Positions 1 through 12,484 are shown, counted from the stretch's first letter. The stretch is 64,000 nucleotides of DNA from Pseudomonas saxonica (GCF_007858365.1 NZ_VFIO01000001.1:248001-312000), one strand, 5' to 3'. Translations and numbers: made by a program. The notes: generated by a model not told the origin, from the letters alone.

Positions 1-576
1 GTTGATGACGCCACCAGTCACACCGCCTGCAGTAGGCACAATCGCCACAGACTTAACCTGCTGCGAACCAATGGCGTTTGCCGACACATCACCCATGGTC
101 ATGTTGATGGTCTGGTTGGCGTTGGCACCGATCTGGAAAGCGGTGGTACCGAACGAGCCGTCCAGCAGGTTCTTGCCACCGAAAGTGGTGGTGGTTGCAA
201 TACGGGTCAGTTCCGAAGTCAGGGCCGCGTACTGGGCGTTGTTCGACTTGCGGTCTTCTGCACTCAGGGAACCGTTGGCAGACGACAGAGCCAGGGTACG
301 CATGGTTTGCAGAATGTTAGTGGATTCCTGCATTGCGCCTTCAGCGGTTTGCGCAATGGAGATACCGTCACCGGCGTTCTTGATCGCTGTGCCCAGGCCG
401 TTGATCTGGCTGGTCAGACGGTTGGAGATTTGCAGGCCGGCCGCATCGTCTTTAGCGCTGTTGATACGCAGGCCGGAAGACAGGCGCTGCATGGAAGTCG
501 ACAGAGCAGTCGAGGATTTGTTCAGGTTGTTCTGAACGTTCAGCGATGCAAGGTTGGTGTTTACGGTTAAAGCCAT
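1..576 (-). CDS. fliC: Flagellin, N-terminal part (truncated by window edge)
   Basis: Encodes the filament subunit of the polar flagellum. The 192 visible residues begin [13 protein letters not shown] and contain the conserved flagellin D0/D1 signature: heptad-like coiled-coil sequence, [15 protein letters not shown] at about residues 30-50, and the TAEGAMQE segment that also contributes to TLR5 recognition in other flagellins. The ATG at 574-576 is preceded by a GAGGA Shine-Dalgarno. The variable central region and C-terminus lie outside the window. A sigma-28-like promoter lies about 80 bases upstream, so the gene is expected to be a late-class flagellar gene under FliA. The family call is secure; the subtype cannot be set without the missing part. 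Confidence 0.95.
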   Translation of the reverse strand, partial: MALTVNTNLASLNVQNNLNKSSTALSTSMQRLSSGLRINSAKDDAAGLQISNRLTSQINGLGTAIKNAGDGISIAQTAEGAMQESTNILQTMRTLALSSANGSLSAEDRKSNNAQYAALTSELTRIATTTTFGGKNLLDGSFGTTAFQIGANANQTINMTMGDVSANAIGSQQVKSVAIVPTAGGVTGGVIN

Positions 577-656
577 GACGAAATCCTCACTGGGTAATTA
601 CTGCGGCTTCCGGCCCTGGCAACCGCCGGGTGTGGCCTAGAGAACCTTCGTAATAG

Positions 657-683
657 TTATCGTCGTCAATGCACGTTGCTTGA
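657..683 (-). promoter_or_regulatory. Sigma-28 (FliA) promoter of fliC
   Basis: On the minus strand, TCAAG (679-683) and GACGATAA (657-664) are separated by 14 bases. This closely fits the Pseudomonas FliA pattern (TCAAG, about 14-15 bases, GCCGATAA), with one mismatch in the -10 element. Its position upstream of a flagellin start supports the call. Confidence 0.75.
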
Positions 684-777
684 GGGCTTTTTTCGATTTT
701 TTTAATGGCCGTGGGCCATCCCTTGTATTTCAGGGGGTTAGCGGCGGGTTTTAGTCAGGGGTATGGCTGGAAAACAG

Positions 778-888
778 CCCTCACCCTAGCCCTCTCCCAG
801 AGGGAGAGGGAACTTGATCGGTGTCGTTGCGCACACCTGCTTTTGCTTTTAGTCCCCTCTCCCTCCGGGAGAGGGCTAGGGTGAGGGG
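778..888. repeat. Inverted pair of a Pseudomonas-type palindromic intergenic repeat
   Basis: Positions 778-810 carry CCCTCACCCTAGCCCTCTCCC followed by a self-complementary AGGGAGAGGG. Positions 854-888 carry the same unit in reverse orientation, about 43 bases away. Each copy can fold alone, and the two together can form a stem of about 30 bp. The pair lies just past the recR stop codon, so it may end or stabilise the recR transcript. Similar elements are scattered between genes in fluorescent pseudomonads. Confidence 0.8.
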
Positions 889-902
889 CTTTTGGCCGAC
901 GC

Positions 903-1505
903 CTACAAAACGATCGGCCGACGCCCGGAAAACGAGTGAGCCAAGGTTCCGCCATCCACCAGCTCCAACTCGCCGCCCAACGGCACACCGTGGGCAATAC
1001 GCGAGGCGATCAACCCCTTATTGCTCAACAACTGGGCAATGTAATGCGCTGTCGCTTCACCCTCCACCGTTGGGTTGGTCGCCAGAATCACCTCTCTGAA
1101 GGTCCCTTGCTCGGCAATGCGCGCCATCAATTGCGGAATGCCAATAGCCTCCGGCCCCAACCCATCCAGAGGCGACAAATGCCCCTTGAGCACGAAGTAA
1201 CGTCCGCGGTAGCCGGTCTGCTCAACGGCGTACACATCCATCGGCCCTTCCACCACGCAGAGCAAGGTGTCATCACGGCGCACATCGGCGCACTGCGGGC
1301 ACAGGTCATCTTCGGTCAAGGTTCTGCACAGACGGCAATGCCCCACGCCGTCCATCGCCTGGCTCAAGGCCAGCGCCAAACGCGACCCGCCACTGCGATC
1401 ACGCTCCAGCAATTGCAGGGCCATGCGCTGTGCGGTTTTTTGACCCACACCCGGCAAGGTACGCAGGGCATCGATCAATTGGCGAATAAGGGGGCTAAAG
1501 CTCAT
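903..1505 (-). CDS. recR: Recombination mediator protein RecR
   Basis: RecR works with RecO (and RecF) to load RecA on SSB-coated single-stranded DNA in gap repair. The 200-residue protein has the usual family length. Visible features are an N-terminal helix-hairpin-helix ([11 protein letters not shown], about 17-27), a four-cysteine zinc finger (C57, C60, C69, C72), a Toprim domain from about residue 79 (VVEGPMD with its acidic residues) and a C-terminal Walker-like tail. It is the last gene of the leftward set dnaX-ybaB-recR, an order conserved in gammaproteobacteria. A hairpin with a T-tract lies between ybaB and recR, so some recR expression may need its own promoter. Confidence 0.97.
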   Translation of the reverse strand: MSFSPLIRQLIDALRTLPGVGQKTAQRMALQLLERDRSGGSRLALALSQAMDGVGHCRLCRTLTEDDLCPQCADVRRDDTLLCVVEGPMDVYAVEQTGYRGRYFVLKGHLSPLDGLGPEAIGIPQLMARIAEQGTFREVILATNPTVEGEATAHYIAQLLSNKGLIASRIAHGVPLGGELELVDGGTLAHSFSGRRPIVL

Positions 1506-1583
1506 AAGGAAAGGTCCGACAAAACAACGAGAAGCGGTTTATACCCGCAGGGTGAAACCAGGTCAAATACCCGTAAAACAGGC

Positions 1584-1611
1584 AAAAAAATGCCAGGCGC
1601 GGGGCCTGGCA
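1584..1611 (-). terminator. Rho-independent terminator after ybaB
   Basis: The stem TGCCAGGC/GCCTGGCA (1591-1598 with 1604-1611) is followed on the minus strand by seven T residues (positions 1584-1590). It lies 11 bases past the ybaB stop codon and before recR, so it should at least attenuate dnaX-ybaB read-through. Confidence 0.8.
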
Positions 1612-1621
1612 TTTCAGCGCC

Positions 1622-1960
1622 TTAGAAAGGCATCTTCATGCCCGGCGGCAGTTGCATGCCAGCGGTAACGCCCGACATTTTGTCCTGGCTGTTGGCTTCG
1701 ATCTTGCGCACGGCGTCATTGACGGCAGCGGCGAACAAGTCTTCCAGCACTTCGCGATCATCTTCACTCACACCTTCCAGCAGTGTCGGGTCGATGCTGA
1801 CGCGCTTGATGTCGTGGCGACCGGTCATCACCACCGTCACCATGTCGCCACCCGCTTTACCGGTGACTTCGGCGTTGGCCAGTTCTTCTTGCATCTTGGC
1901 CATTTTTTCCTGCATTTGCTGCGCCTGCTTCATCAGGCCGGCCATGCCACCTTTCATCAT
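1622..1960 (-). CDS. YbaB/EbfC family nucleoid-associated protein
   Basis: A small DNA-binding protein of the YbaB/EbfC family, found with dnaX and recR across bacteria. The 112 residues begin [17 protein letters not shown]. The N-terminal half is a glutamine- and methionine-rich helix, then comes a central beta segment ([18 protein letters not shown]) and a C-terminal helix; the family forms a tweezer-like dimer. I chose the ATG at 1958-1960 because GAGG ends 8 bases upstream; the longer reading would need a GTG inside that ribosome-binding site. Roles suggested for the family are nucleoid organisation and a link to recombination or replication; nothing here narrows it. Confidence 0.93.
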   Translation of the reverse strand: MMKGGMAGLMKQAQQMQEKMAKMQEELANAEVTGKAGGDMVTVVMTGRHDIKRVSIDPTLLEGVSEDDREVLEDLFAAAVNDAVRKIEANSQDKMSGVTAGMQLPPGMKMPF

Positions 1961-2038
1961 GGGAATCACCTCGAACGTTATTTGGACAATGCACCCGCGG
2001 CTTAAAGAACCCCGAGCTGTAAATGTATACCTTTGCCG

Positions 2039-4087
2039 TCAGGAGGCCTTGGCCTCTTCAACGTCGACAGGCTGGATCGTATCGTCGCGAACTGCCGCAC
2101 CGAACTGTTCAATCATTTTTTGCACCAGCGGATCTGCGTAAATCGACTCTTCAGCCAGACGCTGTCGCTCTGCCCGAAAGCGTGCCGCTGCCTGAGCCGG
2201 GGTTTCCTGCTCTGGCTTGACCAGCTCAATAGTGACTTTGAGTGTGCGCTGGTGGTACTGGTTCAGTGCGTCATTGAGTCGGCGCTGCTGGGTCGCGTTA
2301 AACAGCGCACTGTGCGCCGGGTCCAGATGCAACAGCCAGTTATCCCCTTCCACCGCAATCAAGGTGCAGTTGGCACCAATGCTCGCGGTCATCCCCGATA
2401 CCGGTAATTTGGGGAACATATTCAGCCATTCAAGGGCCAGGCCCGTGGCTGGCATTGCCGCCGGCATAGGTTCTGGCTCTGGCGCAGGTTCAGCGGCATG
2501 CTCGCTGGCCAACTCATCCAGGTAGCTGTAGGCAGCCGAGTCCATGTCCGGCTCGATGTAGTCTTCATCCAGCGGCGGCTCGTCATCGCGATCCATCCCC
2601 GACAACGCGGCGTCAACCTGATCCACCGTGGGCTCAGGCATGGACGGCGCCACCCACTCGGGGGCGTCCGGCACCACACTGTCGGGCGTCGGCAACGGCA
2701 TCGGCGGCAGTTCGGGCGGTTCGCTGACCGTATCCAGCATCGGCTCAGGCACTGGCGTGTCATCGACCACCGGAACAGACGGCTCGTTCCACGGCAAGTC
2801 CACCGGCGGTGGCGCAGTTACTTTGGGCGCTTCTACAGGTGCCGGTGCAGTCTCGACCACCGGCTCTGGCGCGGGCTCCTCAACAACCACTGCCTTGGCG
2901 GCTGGAGCAACAGGTGTTGGCGCCGCCACGGATTGAGCGGAATCAACTGTGGCCTGGCTGATCCCCACTGGCTTTAGCGGCTGACTCGGCGAGTCTGTCG
3001 CATCTGCCGGGCGGAAGGCCAGCATCCGCAGCAAGACCATCTCAAAGCCGCCTCGCGGGTCGGGCGCCAGCGGCAAATCGCGCCGGCCAATCAGGCCCAT
3101 CTGATAATAAAACTGCACATCTTCCGCCGGCATCGCCTTGGCCAGCGCCAGCACGCGATCACGATCGCCGTGACCGTTGTCGACACCCTCAGGCAACGCC
3201 TGAGCAATGGCTACGCGGTGGAACACATTGAGAATTTCGGACAGCACGCCATTCCAGTCCGGGCCTTGCTCGGCCAAATGACGAACTGCTTCAAGCAATG
3301 CTCGCGCATCCCCTTCAATCAAGGCATGCAGCAGATCGAATACCTGACCATGGTCGAGGGTGCCGAGCATCGCCCGCACATCCGCCGCCAGCACTTTACC
3401 CTCACCGAAGGCAATGGCCTGATCGGTGAGGCTCATGGCGTCTCGCATCGAGCCGTCGGCCGCACGGCCCAACAACCAGAGCGCGTCGTCTTCGAACGGC
3501 ACGTTCTCGACACTCAGCACATGGCTCAAGTGTTCGACTACGCGCTCAGGGGTCATGTTTTTCAGCGAGAACTGCAAGCACCGAGAAAGGATGGTGGCGG
3601 GCAGCTTTTGCGGATCGGTCGTCGCCAGAATGAACTTGACGTAGGGCGGCGGCTCTTCAAGTGTTTTCAACAGCGCATTGAAGGAATGGCTGGAGAGCAT
3701 GTGCACTTCGTCGATCAGGTAGACCTTGAAGCGCCCACGGCTCGGGGCGTACTGCACGTTGTCGAGCAGCTCGCGGGTATCTTCCACCTTGGTGCGGCTG
3801 GCGGCGTCGATTTCGATCAGGTCGACAAAGCGCCCTTCATCAATCTCCCGGCACACCGAACACTCGCCGCATGGCGTCGAGGTAATACCTGTTTCACAGT
3901 TCAGGCATTTGGCGATGATCCGCGCAATGGTGGTCTTGCCGACACCTCGCGTCCCGGTAAACAGGTAGGCGTGATGCAGGCGCTGACTGTCCAGGGCGTT
4001 GATCAGAGCCTTGAGCACATGGGTCTGGCCGACCATTTCGCGGAACGAGCGCGGACGCCATTTACGTGCAAGAACCTGATAACTCAT
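2039..4087 (-). CDS. dnaX: DNA polymerase III subunit tau (DnaX)
   Basis: DnaX is the AAA+ clamp-loader subunit that also tethers polymerase cores and the DnaB helicase. The predicted 682 residues begin MSYQVLARKWRP. Visible features are Walker A GTRGVGKT (45-52), a zinc module (C61/C64, C73, C76, C79), Walker B LIDEVHM (about 124-130), the sensor-1/arginine-finger segment ATTDPQKLPATILSRC, a proline- and acid-rich linker (about residues 380-560) and a C-terminal tau domain. I set the start at the conserved MSYQVLARKW rather than the 84-residue longer reading, whose extension overlaps the leader and has no family resemblance. No A-AAA-AAG-type slippery heptamer is visible mid-gene; the only A6 run is near the 3' end (about 2115-2120). 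Confidence 0.97.
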   Translation of the reverse strand: MSYQVLARKWRPRSFREMVGQTHVLKALINALDSQRLHHAYLFTGTRGVGKTTIARIIAKCLNCETGITSTPCGECSVCREIDEGRFVDLIEIDAASRTKVEDTRELLDNVQYAPSRGRFKVYLIDEVHMLSSHSFNALLKTLEEPPPYVKFILATTDPQKLPATILSRCLQFSLKNMTPERVVEHLSHVLSVENVPFEDDALWLLGRAADGSMRDAMSLTDQAIAFGEGKVLAADVRAMLGTLDHGQVFDLLHALIEGDARALLEAVRHLAEQGPDWNGVLSEILNVFHRVAIAQALPEGVDNGHGDRDRVLALAKAMPAEDVQFYYQMGLIGRRDLPLAPDPRGGFEMVLLRMLAFRPADATDSPSQPLKPVGISQATVDSAQSVAAPTPVAPAAKAVVVEEPAPEPVVETAPAPVEAPKVTAPPPVDLPWNEPSVPVVDDTPVPEPMLDTVSEPPELPPMPLPTPDSVVPDAPEWVAPSMPEPTVDQVDAALSGMDRDDEPPLDEDYIEPDMDSAAYSYLDELASEHAAEPAPEPEPMPAAMPATGLALEWLNMFPKLPVSGMTASIGANCTLIAVEGDNWLLHLDPAHSALFNATQQRRLNDALNQYHQRTLKVTIELVKPEQETPAQAAARFRAERQRLAEESIYADPLVQKMIEQFGAAVRDDTIQPVDVEEAKAS

Positions 4088-4309
4088 TGATAACCGTCGC
4101 GTCTGAAAAGCGGAAGGGGCTAATGCTAGCGGAGCAAGGGCAAAATTGCATCCGATGCGCACTTTAAACTGCTTGGTGCAGTTGAAGTACGTTTTCTGCG
4201 CCCACAAAAAAATGTCGACTGAGGCATAAAGCGTCGATTGATTTTTAGATGAGGAAGATGCTGAATTTCTGACTAAAAGCCCTGCGCAAATGAGGACTTT
4301 TAAAATGGA

Positions 4310-4419
4310 GGCAACCCCACCAGCCACACCCCGGCACACAATGTTCCCGCTGTGGCTGCTTCCTTCCGGATCTGACCAGGTTCACGGGTAATCGTTGCGG
4401 AGGGACCGATAGGGTCACC
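4310..4419 (-). ncRNA. ffs: Signal recognition particle RNA (4.5S, small bacterial type)
   Basis: The minus strand contains the universal SRP domain IV core CAGATCCGGAAGGAAGCAGC. The ends pair: GGTGACCC at the 5' end (4412-4419) with GGGTTGCC at the 3' end (4310-4317), closing a rod of about 110 nt. The RNA binds Ffh and directs co-translational targeting to the membrane. It lies between ligA and dnaX on the same strand, as in other pseudomonads. The exact mature ends are inferred from the closing helix. Confidence 0.95.
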
Positions 4420-4451
4420 ATAACAACATCCGCTTGGCAGCGAACGGCGCC

Positions 4452-4479
4452 ATTGTACCTGTCTGAGAAAAACTTACAA
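4452..4479 (-). promoter_or_regulatory. ffs: Candidate sigma-70 promoter of the SRP RNA
   Basis: On the minus strand, TTGTAA (4474-4479) and TACAAT (4452-4457) are 16 bases apart. The predicted start lies about 25-30 bases before the mature 5' end, so the transcript would need 5' processing, as for E. coli 4.5S RNA. Confidence 0.5.
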
Positions 4480-4590
4480 CCGCCATGACCGAATAAAAAA
4501 ATGAGCCGTCTCAATGACTTGGATTCAGAGGTGGCGGTCTCTCTCTCGAAGGCCTGTTCGCGGTCAAGCAGGGAACACTTAATCGCGTAG

Positions 4591-4611
4591 CCGCTGACGA
4601 GTCGTCAGCGG
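4591..4611. repeat. Perfect 10-bp palindrome after ligA
   Basis: CCGCTGACGA, one base, then its exact reverse complement, 18 bases downstream of the ligA stop codon. There is no T-tract on either side, so it may be a weak or factor-dependent terminator for ligA or an RNA 3'-end stabiliser. Confidence 0.5.
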
Positions 4612-4629
4612 CACGAATTGCTCCAAACG

Positions 4630-7964
<3,335 letters not shown>

Positions 7965-8221
7965 GTAATCCCGTGCCCCTAAAAAAATGATTCTATGAAG
8001 AAGAGCTAAAGCCCTTTAAAACGTGGCGCCAACTCTATGTTCTGAATGGCGTTTTGCCCACGTACAAAAAATGAAACGCTAAATTAGCACGACCAAAGAT
8101 AACTTTACACCGTCCGTCGCAATGAGCTAATGCCGTGTGACCTTCGCTCTATAAACAAATTCGGTCAAATTTCCAGGAAATCACTTACTAACAAAATATT
8201 TCGCCCTTACATGCTTATAGC

Positions 8222-11200
8222 TCATGCATCGACCATTGCCATTGCCTCCTCGACATCGACCGCTACCAGACGCGAGCAACCGGGCTCATGCATTGTCACG
8301 CCCATCAACTGATCGGCCATCTCCATGGCGATTTTATTGTGGGTGATGTAAATGAACTGCACAGTCTGCGACATCTCTTTAACCAGTCGGGCATAACGGC
8401 CCACGTTGGCATCATCAAGCGGTGCATCGACTTCATCGAGCATGCAAAACGGTGCCGGATTGAGTTTGAAAATGGCAAAAACCAAGGCCAGAGCCGTCAG
8501 TGCTTTCTCGCCACCGGACAGCAAATGGATCGTGCTGTTCTTCTTGCCCGGTGGACGCGCCATGATCGTTACCCCTGTATCGAGTAAATCTTCGCCCGTC
8601 AGTTCCAAGTAAGCGCTGCCACCACCGAAAACTTTTGGGAAAAGCGCCTGTAATCCACCATTTATCTGATCAAAGGTATCTTTGAAGCGACTGCGCGTCT
8701 CTTTGTCGATCTTGCGAATCACGTTTTCCAGCGTTTCGAGCGCCTCGACCAGATCGGCATCCTGGGCATCCAGATAACGCTTGCGCTCGGACTGCTGCTG
8801 ATATTCATCAATGGCTGCCAGGTTGATTGCACCCAGACGCTGAATACGCGCAGCAATGCGCTCCAGTTCTTCTTCGGCCTGCTGTTCATTGATCTCGTCA
8901 TTGAGGGTGGCAAGCACACCATGCAAGTCATAACCATCGGCCAGCAACTGATCTTGCAGCGTGGTGCGTCGCACGGTCAGCGCCTGCCACTCCATGCGCT
9001 GCTGTTCAAGCTGGCCGCGAATCAACTGCGACTGCTGCTCTGCCTGATTACGACGCTTTTCAGCCTCGCGCAATTCGCGGTCGGCATCTTCAAGGGCCGC
9101 CTGAGCCACCTTAAGCTCTTCATCCACGGTCAAGCGTTTGTCGAGCAACTCTTCGAGTTTAAGACGCAGCTCTTCAAGAGGGGCTTCGCCCTCCTCCAGA
9201 TTAAGGTTGAGCTGTTCACGCTTCTCGGCCAGGCGTTCGGCCTGCATTTCAAGCCGTTCAAGGGCCTGACGGGTGGAATCGTGCTGCGCTTTTAGCGAGC
9301 CCAATCGAACGGCCAACTGGTGCGCATGATCCTTGTGCTGACGCGCTTCCTGGCGCACCCGATCGAGCCGCTCGCGCAAGCTGTCACGCTGAGCCAGCAG
9401 CAATTCGCGCTGCTGGGTATCGGTGGCCATGGCGTCCAGCGCGTCCTGAAGCTGCAAGCGAGATTCACCCACGTGCTCGTGCTCCAAGGCACGCTGTTCG
9501 CCCAACTCGGCCAGCTCTTCATCGAGGCGGCGACGACGCAAGGTCAATTGCTCGACCTTGGCTTTACTGGCCGACAGCTTTGCCTTGATCTCTCCTTGCT
9601 GACGGGCTTCGTCCTGCAAGCGACGGCGAACCTGCTCGCGAGCCTCTTCTTGCGTCAGTTGCTGCTCACGCAGGTGCTGCAAGTGCTCTTCAAGAGTCGC
9701 CAGGGTGGCTTCACGCTCATCGCGCTCCAGGCCCAGACGCTGAATTTCCTGACCGCGCGCCAACACGCCGCTTTCAGCCTCGCTGGCACGGCGCACCCGC
9801 AGAAAGTTTCGCCCCACCCAATACCCGTCGCGGCTGATCAGGCTTTGACCGTCAGCCAATTGATTGCGTAAAGCCAGCGCCTGCTCAAGGGTCTCCACCG
9901 GCTTGACCTGACCCAGCCACGGCCCCAGGTCAAAGTCAGCTTCAACCTTATCCAGCAAGCTGCCAGCCATTCGCTCAGCCTGAGTACCGGCACTGAACAG
10001 ACGCAAGTCACCTTGAGAAAACCCGGCAAGATCAAGCGCAGCAAAATCATCCACCAGCACAGCCTGAAGGTCGGCCCCCAGTACGGTTTCAACGGCAAGC
10101 TCCCAACCCGCCTCAACTCGCAACCCTTCGGCCAGACGCGGACGCTCGGCCAGATGCTGCTCACGCAGCCACTCACCGGCACCCGTGCCCGGATCCAACG
10201 CCGCTTGCTGCAAGGCTTCAAGGGAAGCCAGACGACCATTGAGGCGCTGCAGCTCGCCTTGTGCCTGCTGTTGATTCTGCGTGGCCTGCTGCAAGTCATG
10301 CCGCACCTGCTCAAGCCGCTCAACCAGTTGTTCTTCAGCCGCTTGCAGTTCTTCGTGGGTCAGCTCGCTGGTGGCCAGTAATTCGCTCAGCTCAAGAATG
10401 GCCGCGTCTTCAGGGTCTGCCGCCAGCAAGGCACGCTCTTCTGCCAAGCGGCGCTGACGCTCAGCCACGCGCTCCATGCTGGTCTCCAGCTGCTGGATAC
10501 GGGCCTGCAAGATTTCAGACTGACGCTGCGGTTCAGCCGAACGCAGATTGAACGCATCCCACTGCTCCTGCCAGCCGTGCATGGTGTGTTCAGACTCTTC
10601 CAGCGCGGCGGCGGCCTCTTCAGCCGCTGCGCTGGTCAGCTCTTGCTCGGGTGCGAGCATTTCCAACTCTTCACCCAAGGTTGCCAACATCGTGCGGTCA
10701 TGCCCCAGGTGCGACTCGGTTTCAAGGCGCGAGCGTTCCGCTTCACGCAAATCGTCTTGCAACTGGCGCAAACGCTGCTGACCGTGCTGAATACTTTGTT
10801 CCACCCGAGCAATGTCGCCACCGACCGAATAGAAGCGTCCTTGCACCAAATTGAAGCGCTCTGACAGATCATGGTGCCCATCACGCAAGCGCTCGATGCT
10901 GGCATCGGCATTACGCTGCTCAGCCACCAAGGCTTCGAAGCTGACTTCCTGAGTCCCAATGACCGCTTCGCGCTGCCCGACCTGATCGTTCAGCGCCTGC
11001 CAGCGCAGGGCCGACAGCTGTGCCTTGAGCTGGCGCTCTTCGCCTTTGTATTCCTGATATTTCTCAGCGGCCTGCGCCTGACGGTGCAAGCGCTCAAGCT
11101 GACGCCCCAGCTCTTCTCGCAGGTCGGTTAGACGGGCGAGGTTTTCATGGGTACGACGAATACGGTTTTCAGTCTCGCGGCGGCGCTCCTTGTACTTGGA

Positions 11201-11710
11201 GATGCCGGCCGCCTCTTCGATAAAGTTACGCAAGTCTTCGGGCTTGGACTCGATCAGCTTCGAGATCATGCCCTGCTCAATGATCGAATAACTGCGCGGG
11301 CCAAGGCCGGTGCCGAGGAAAATATCGGTGATATCGCGTCGACGACACTTGGTGCCATTGAGGTAATAGGTGGTCTGGCTGTCGCGAGTCACTTTACGGC
11401 GAATGGAAATTTCGGCGTAAGCCGCGTACTCGCCCAATAAAGTGCCATCGGAGTTATCGAAGACCAGTTCGATACTGGCCTGACTGACCGGCTTGCGGGT
11501 TGTGGAGCCATTGAAAATGACGTCCGTCATCGACTCGCCACGCAGGTTTTTAGCCGAACTCTCGCCCATTACCCAGCGTACGGCATCGATGATGTTCGAC
11601 TTGCCGCATCCGTTAGGACCAACCACCGCGGCCATATTGCTCGGGAAGTTAACCGTGGTCGGATCGACGAAAGACTTGAAGCCAGCCAGCTTGATACAGG
11701 TCAGACGCAC
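8222..11710 (-). CDS. smc: Chromosome segregation protein SMC
   Basis: SMC is the ATPase of the condensin complex that compacts and segregates the chromosome. The 1162 residues show Walker A GPNGCGKS (31-38), two long coiled coils rich in Q, E, L and R, a hinge region around residues 510-660, and the C-terminal signature LSGGEKALTALAL with Walker B (CMLDEVDAPLDD). The start is a GTG at 11708-11710 (reading RLTCIKLAGFKSF), which gives the normal N-terminus; the longer reading runs into the upstream gntR gene. The upstream regulator stops 2 bases before this GTG, so translational coupling is likely. Confidence 0.97.
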   Translation of the reverse strand: MRLTCIKLAGFKSFVDPTTVNFPSNMAAVVGPNGCGKSNIIDAVRWVMGESSAKNLRGESMTDVIFNGSTTRKPVSQASIELVFDNSDGTLLGEYAAYAEISIRRKVTRDSQTTYYLNGTKCRRRDITDIFLGTGLGPRSYSIIEQGMISKLIESKPEDLRNFIEEAAGISKYKERRRETENRIRRTHENLARLTDLREELGRQLERLHRQAQAAEKYQEYKGEERQLKAQLSALRWQALNDQVGQREAVIGTQEVSFEALVAEQRNADASIERLRDGHHDLSERFNLVQGRFYSVGGDIARVEQSIQHGQQRLRQLQDDLREAERSRLETESHLGHDRTMLATLGEELEMLAPEQELTSAAAEEAAAALEESEHTMHGWQEQWDAFNLRSAEPQRQSEILQARIQQLETSMERVAERQRRLAEERALLAADPEDAAILELSELLATSELTHEELQAAEEQLVERLEQVRHDLQQATQNQQQAQGELQRLNGRLASLEALQQAALDPGTGAGEWLREQHLAERPRLAEGLRVEAGWELAVETVLGADLQAVLVDDFAALDLAGFSQGDLRLFSAGTQAERMAGSLLDKVEADFDLGPWLGQVKPVETLEQALALRNQLADGQSLISRDGYWVGRNFLRVRRASEAESGVLARGQEIQRLGLERDEREATLATLEEHLQHLREQQLTQEEAREQVRRRLQDEARQQGEIKAKLSASKAKVEQLTLRRRRLDEELAELGEQRALEHEHVGESRLQLQDALDAMATDTQQRELLLAQRDSLRERLDRVRQEARQHKDHAHQLAVRLGSLKAQHDSTRQALERLEMQAERLAEKREQLNLNLEEGEAPLEELRLKLEELLDKRLTVDEELKVAQAALEDADRELREAEKRRNQAEQQSQLIRGQLEQQRMEWQALTVRRTTLQDQLLADGYDLHGVLATLNDEINEQQAEEELERIAARIQRLGAINLAAIDEYQQQSERKRYLDAQDADLVEALETLENVIRKIDKETRSRFKDTFDQINGGLQALFPKVFGGGSAYLELTGEDLLDTGVTIMARPPGKKNSTIHLLSGGEKALTALALVFAIFKLNPAPFCMLDEVDAPLDDANVGRYARLVKEMSQTVQFIYITHNKIAMEMADQLMGVTMHEPGCSRLVAVDVEEAMAMVDA

Positions 11711-11712
11711 GC

Positions 11713-12372
11713 TCAGGCACCCGTCAAGGCAGACAACACCAGCGCACAACTGCGCTGGGAGTAGCAGCTCAGGACCACTCGAACTTGCGGCAAATCACGC
11801 GCCAGCACGGCTTCGAGCAACTGCGCGAACAGGGCCAGAAACTCGCTCATCTCGGCCTTGCGCTGTTCCAGTGCCAGGTAATAGGCACGGCTCATGGCCG
11901 GCTGCAGGTTTTCGACGGTTTCCTGCAAGTACGGGTTATCCGCAAATGGATACGCCGCACGCATCACATTGAAGCTTTCCTCAACAAAGGCGCTGATGTC
12001 CTGACGCTCCAGGCAGGCGGTCAAACGCTGCTGGATTTGCAGGAACGGGCCCAGGTCGGCAGGCACCGACCAGCGCTGGGCCACGGCGTTACCGAGCAAG
12101 ATGTACATCTCGCTCATTAACGTACACAGACTCTGCACATTGTGCGTGGTCAGCTCAGTCACTTGGGCGCCGCGCCGAGGCAGGATGGCGATCAAATGGC
12201 GGCGTTCAAGGATCAGCAATGCTTCGCGCACAGAACCACGGCTGACATTAAGCGCCAGCGTGACCTTCTGTTCTTGAATACGCTCCCCAGGCTTGAGCTC
12301 CCCGCGAATGATCCGTTCGGCGAGGTGGTGAGCGATTTGCTCGGCGAGGCTATCCGGCGCCTTGAACGTCAT
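11713..12372 (-). CDS. GntR-family regulator, FCD type, beside xdhABC
   Basis: A 219-residue transcription regulator. The N-terminal winged helix (about 10-75; LAEQIAHHLAERIIRGELKPGERI, then SRGSVREALLILERRHLI) is typical of GntR proteins, and the all-helical C-terminal part fits the FCD/FadR ligand-binding class. It is divergent from xdhA across 225 bases that contain a perfect palindrome, so control of xanthine oxidation genes and of its own operon is the likely role. It also runs into smc with a 2-base gap, so whatever controls it could affect smc. The ligand is not known from the sequence; a purine or purine breakdown product is an inference from neighbours. Confidence 0.88.
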   Translation of the reverse strand: MTFKAPDSLAEQIAHHLAERIIRGELKPGERIQEQKVTLALNVSRGSVREALLILERRHLIAILPRRGAQVTELTTHNVQSLCTLMSEMYILLGNAVAQRWSVPADLGPFLQIQQRLTACLERQDISAFVEESFNVMRAAYPFADNPYLQETVENLQPAMSRAYYLALEQRKAEMSEFLALFAQLLEAVLARDLPQVRVVLSCYSQRSCALVLSALTGA

Positions 12373-12457
12373 GTTTTACCTTCAGAATCTTCGATCAGTG
12401 CAAGCGGCGCAGTGTAACTCAGTTGATACGTACTCGCGCAGAGGCCTAAGGGCCCAA

Positions 12458-12484
12458 TTTGGCACGATTTAAGCAATTAAATCG
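12458..12484 (+). promoter_or_regulatory. Palindromic operator candidate overlapping a sigma-54-like element upstream of xdhA
   Basis: CGATTTAA (12465-12472), GCAA, TTAAATCG (12477-12484) form a perfect 8-bp inverted repeat. Overlapping it, TGGCAC begins at 12460 and has a GC dinucleotide exactly 10 bases after its GG, the spacing of -24/-12 sigma-54 promoters, although the -12 box reads AAGCA rather than TTGCA. The palindrome is a plausible site for the divergent GntR regulator. The sigma-54 reading is tentative. Confidence 0.45.

Noticed and set aside
3170..4090. A 306-codon open frame antisense to dnaX
   Set aside because: Fully covered by the conserved dnaX ATPase region; it has no domain resemblance and no ribosome-binding site.
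4088..4339. 84-residue N-terminal extension of DnaX
   Set aside because: It would place the start inside the SRP RNA gene, and the sequence before MSYQVLARKW has no DnaX resemblance.
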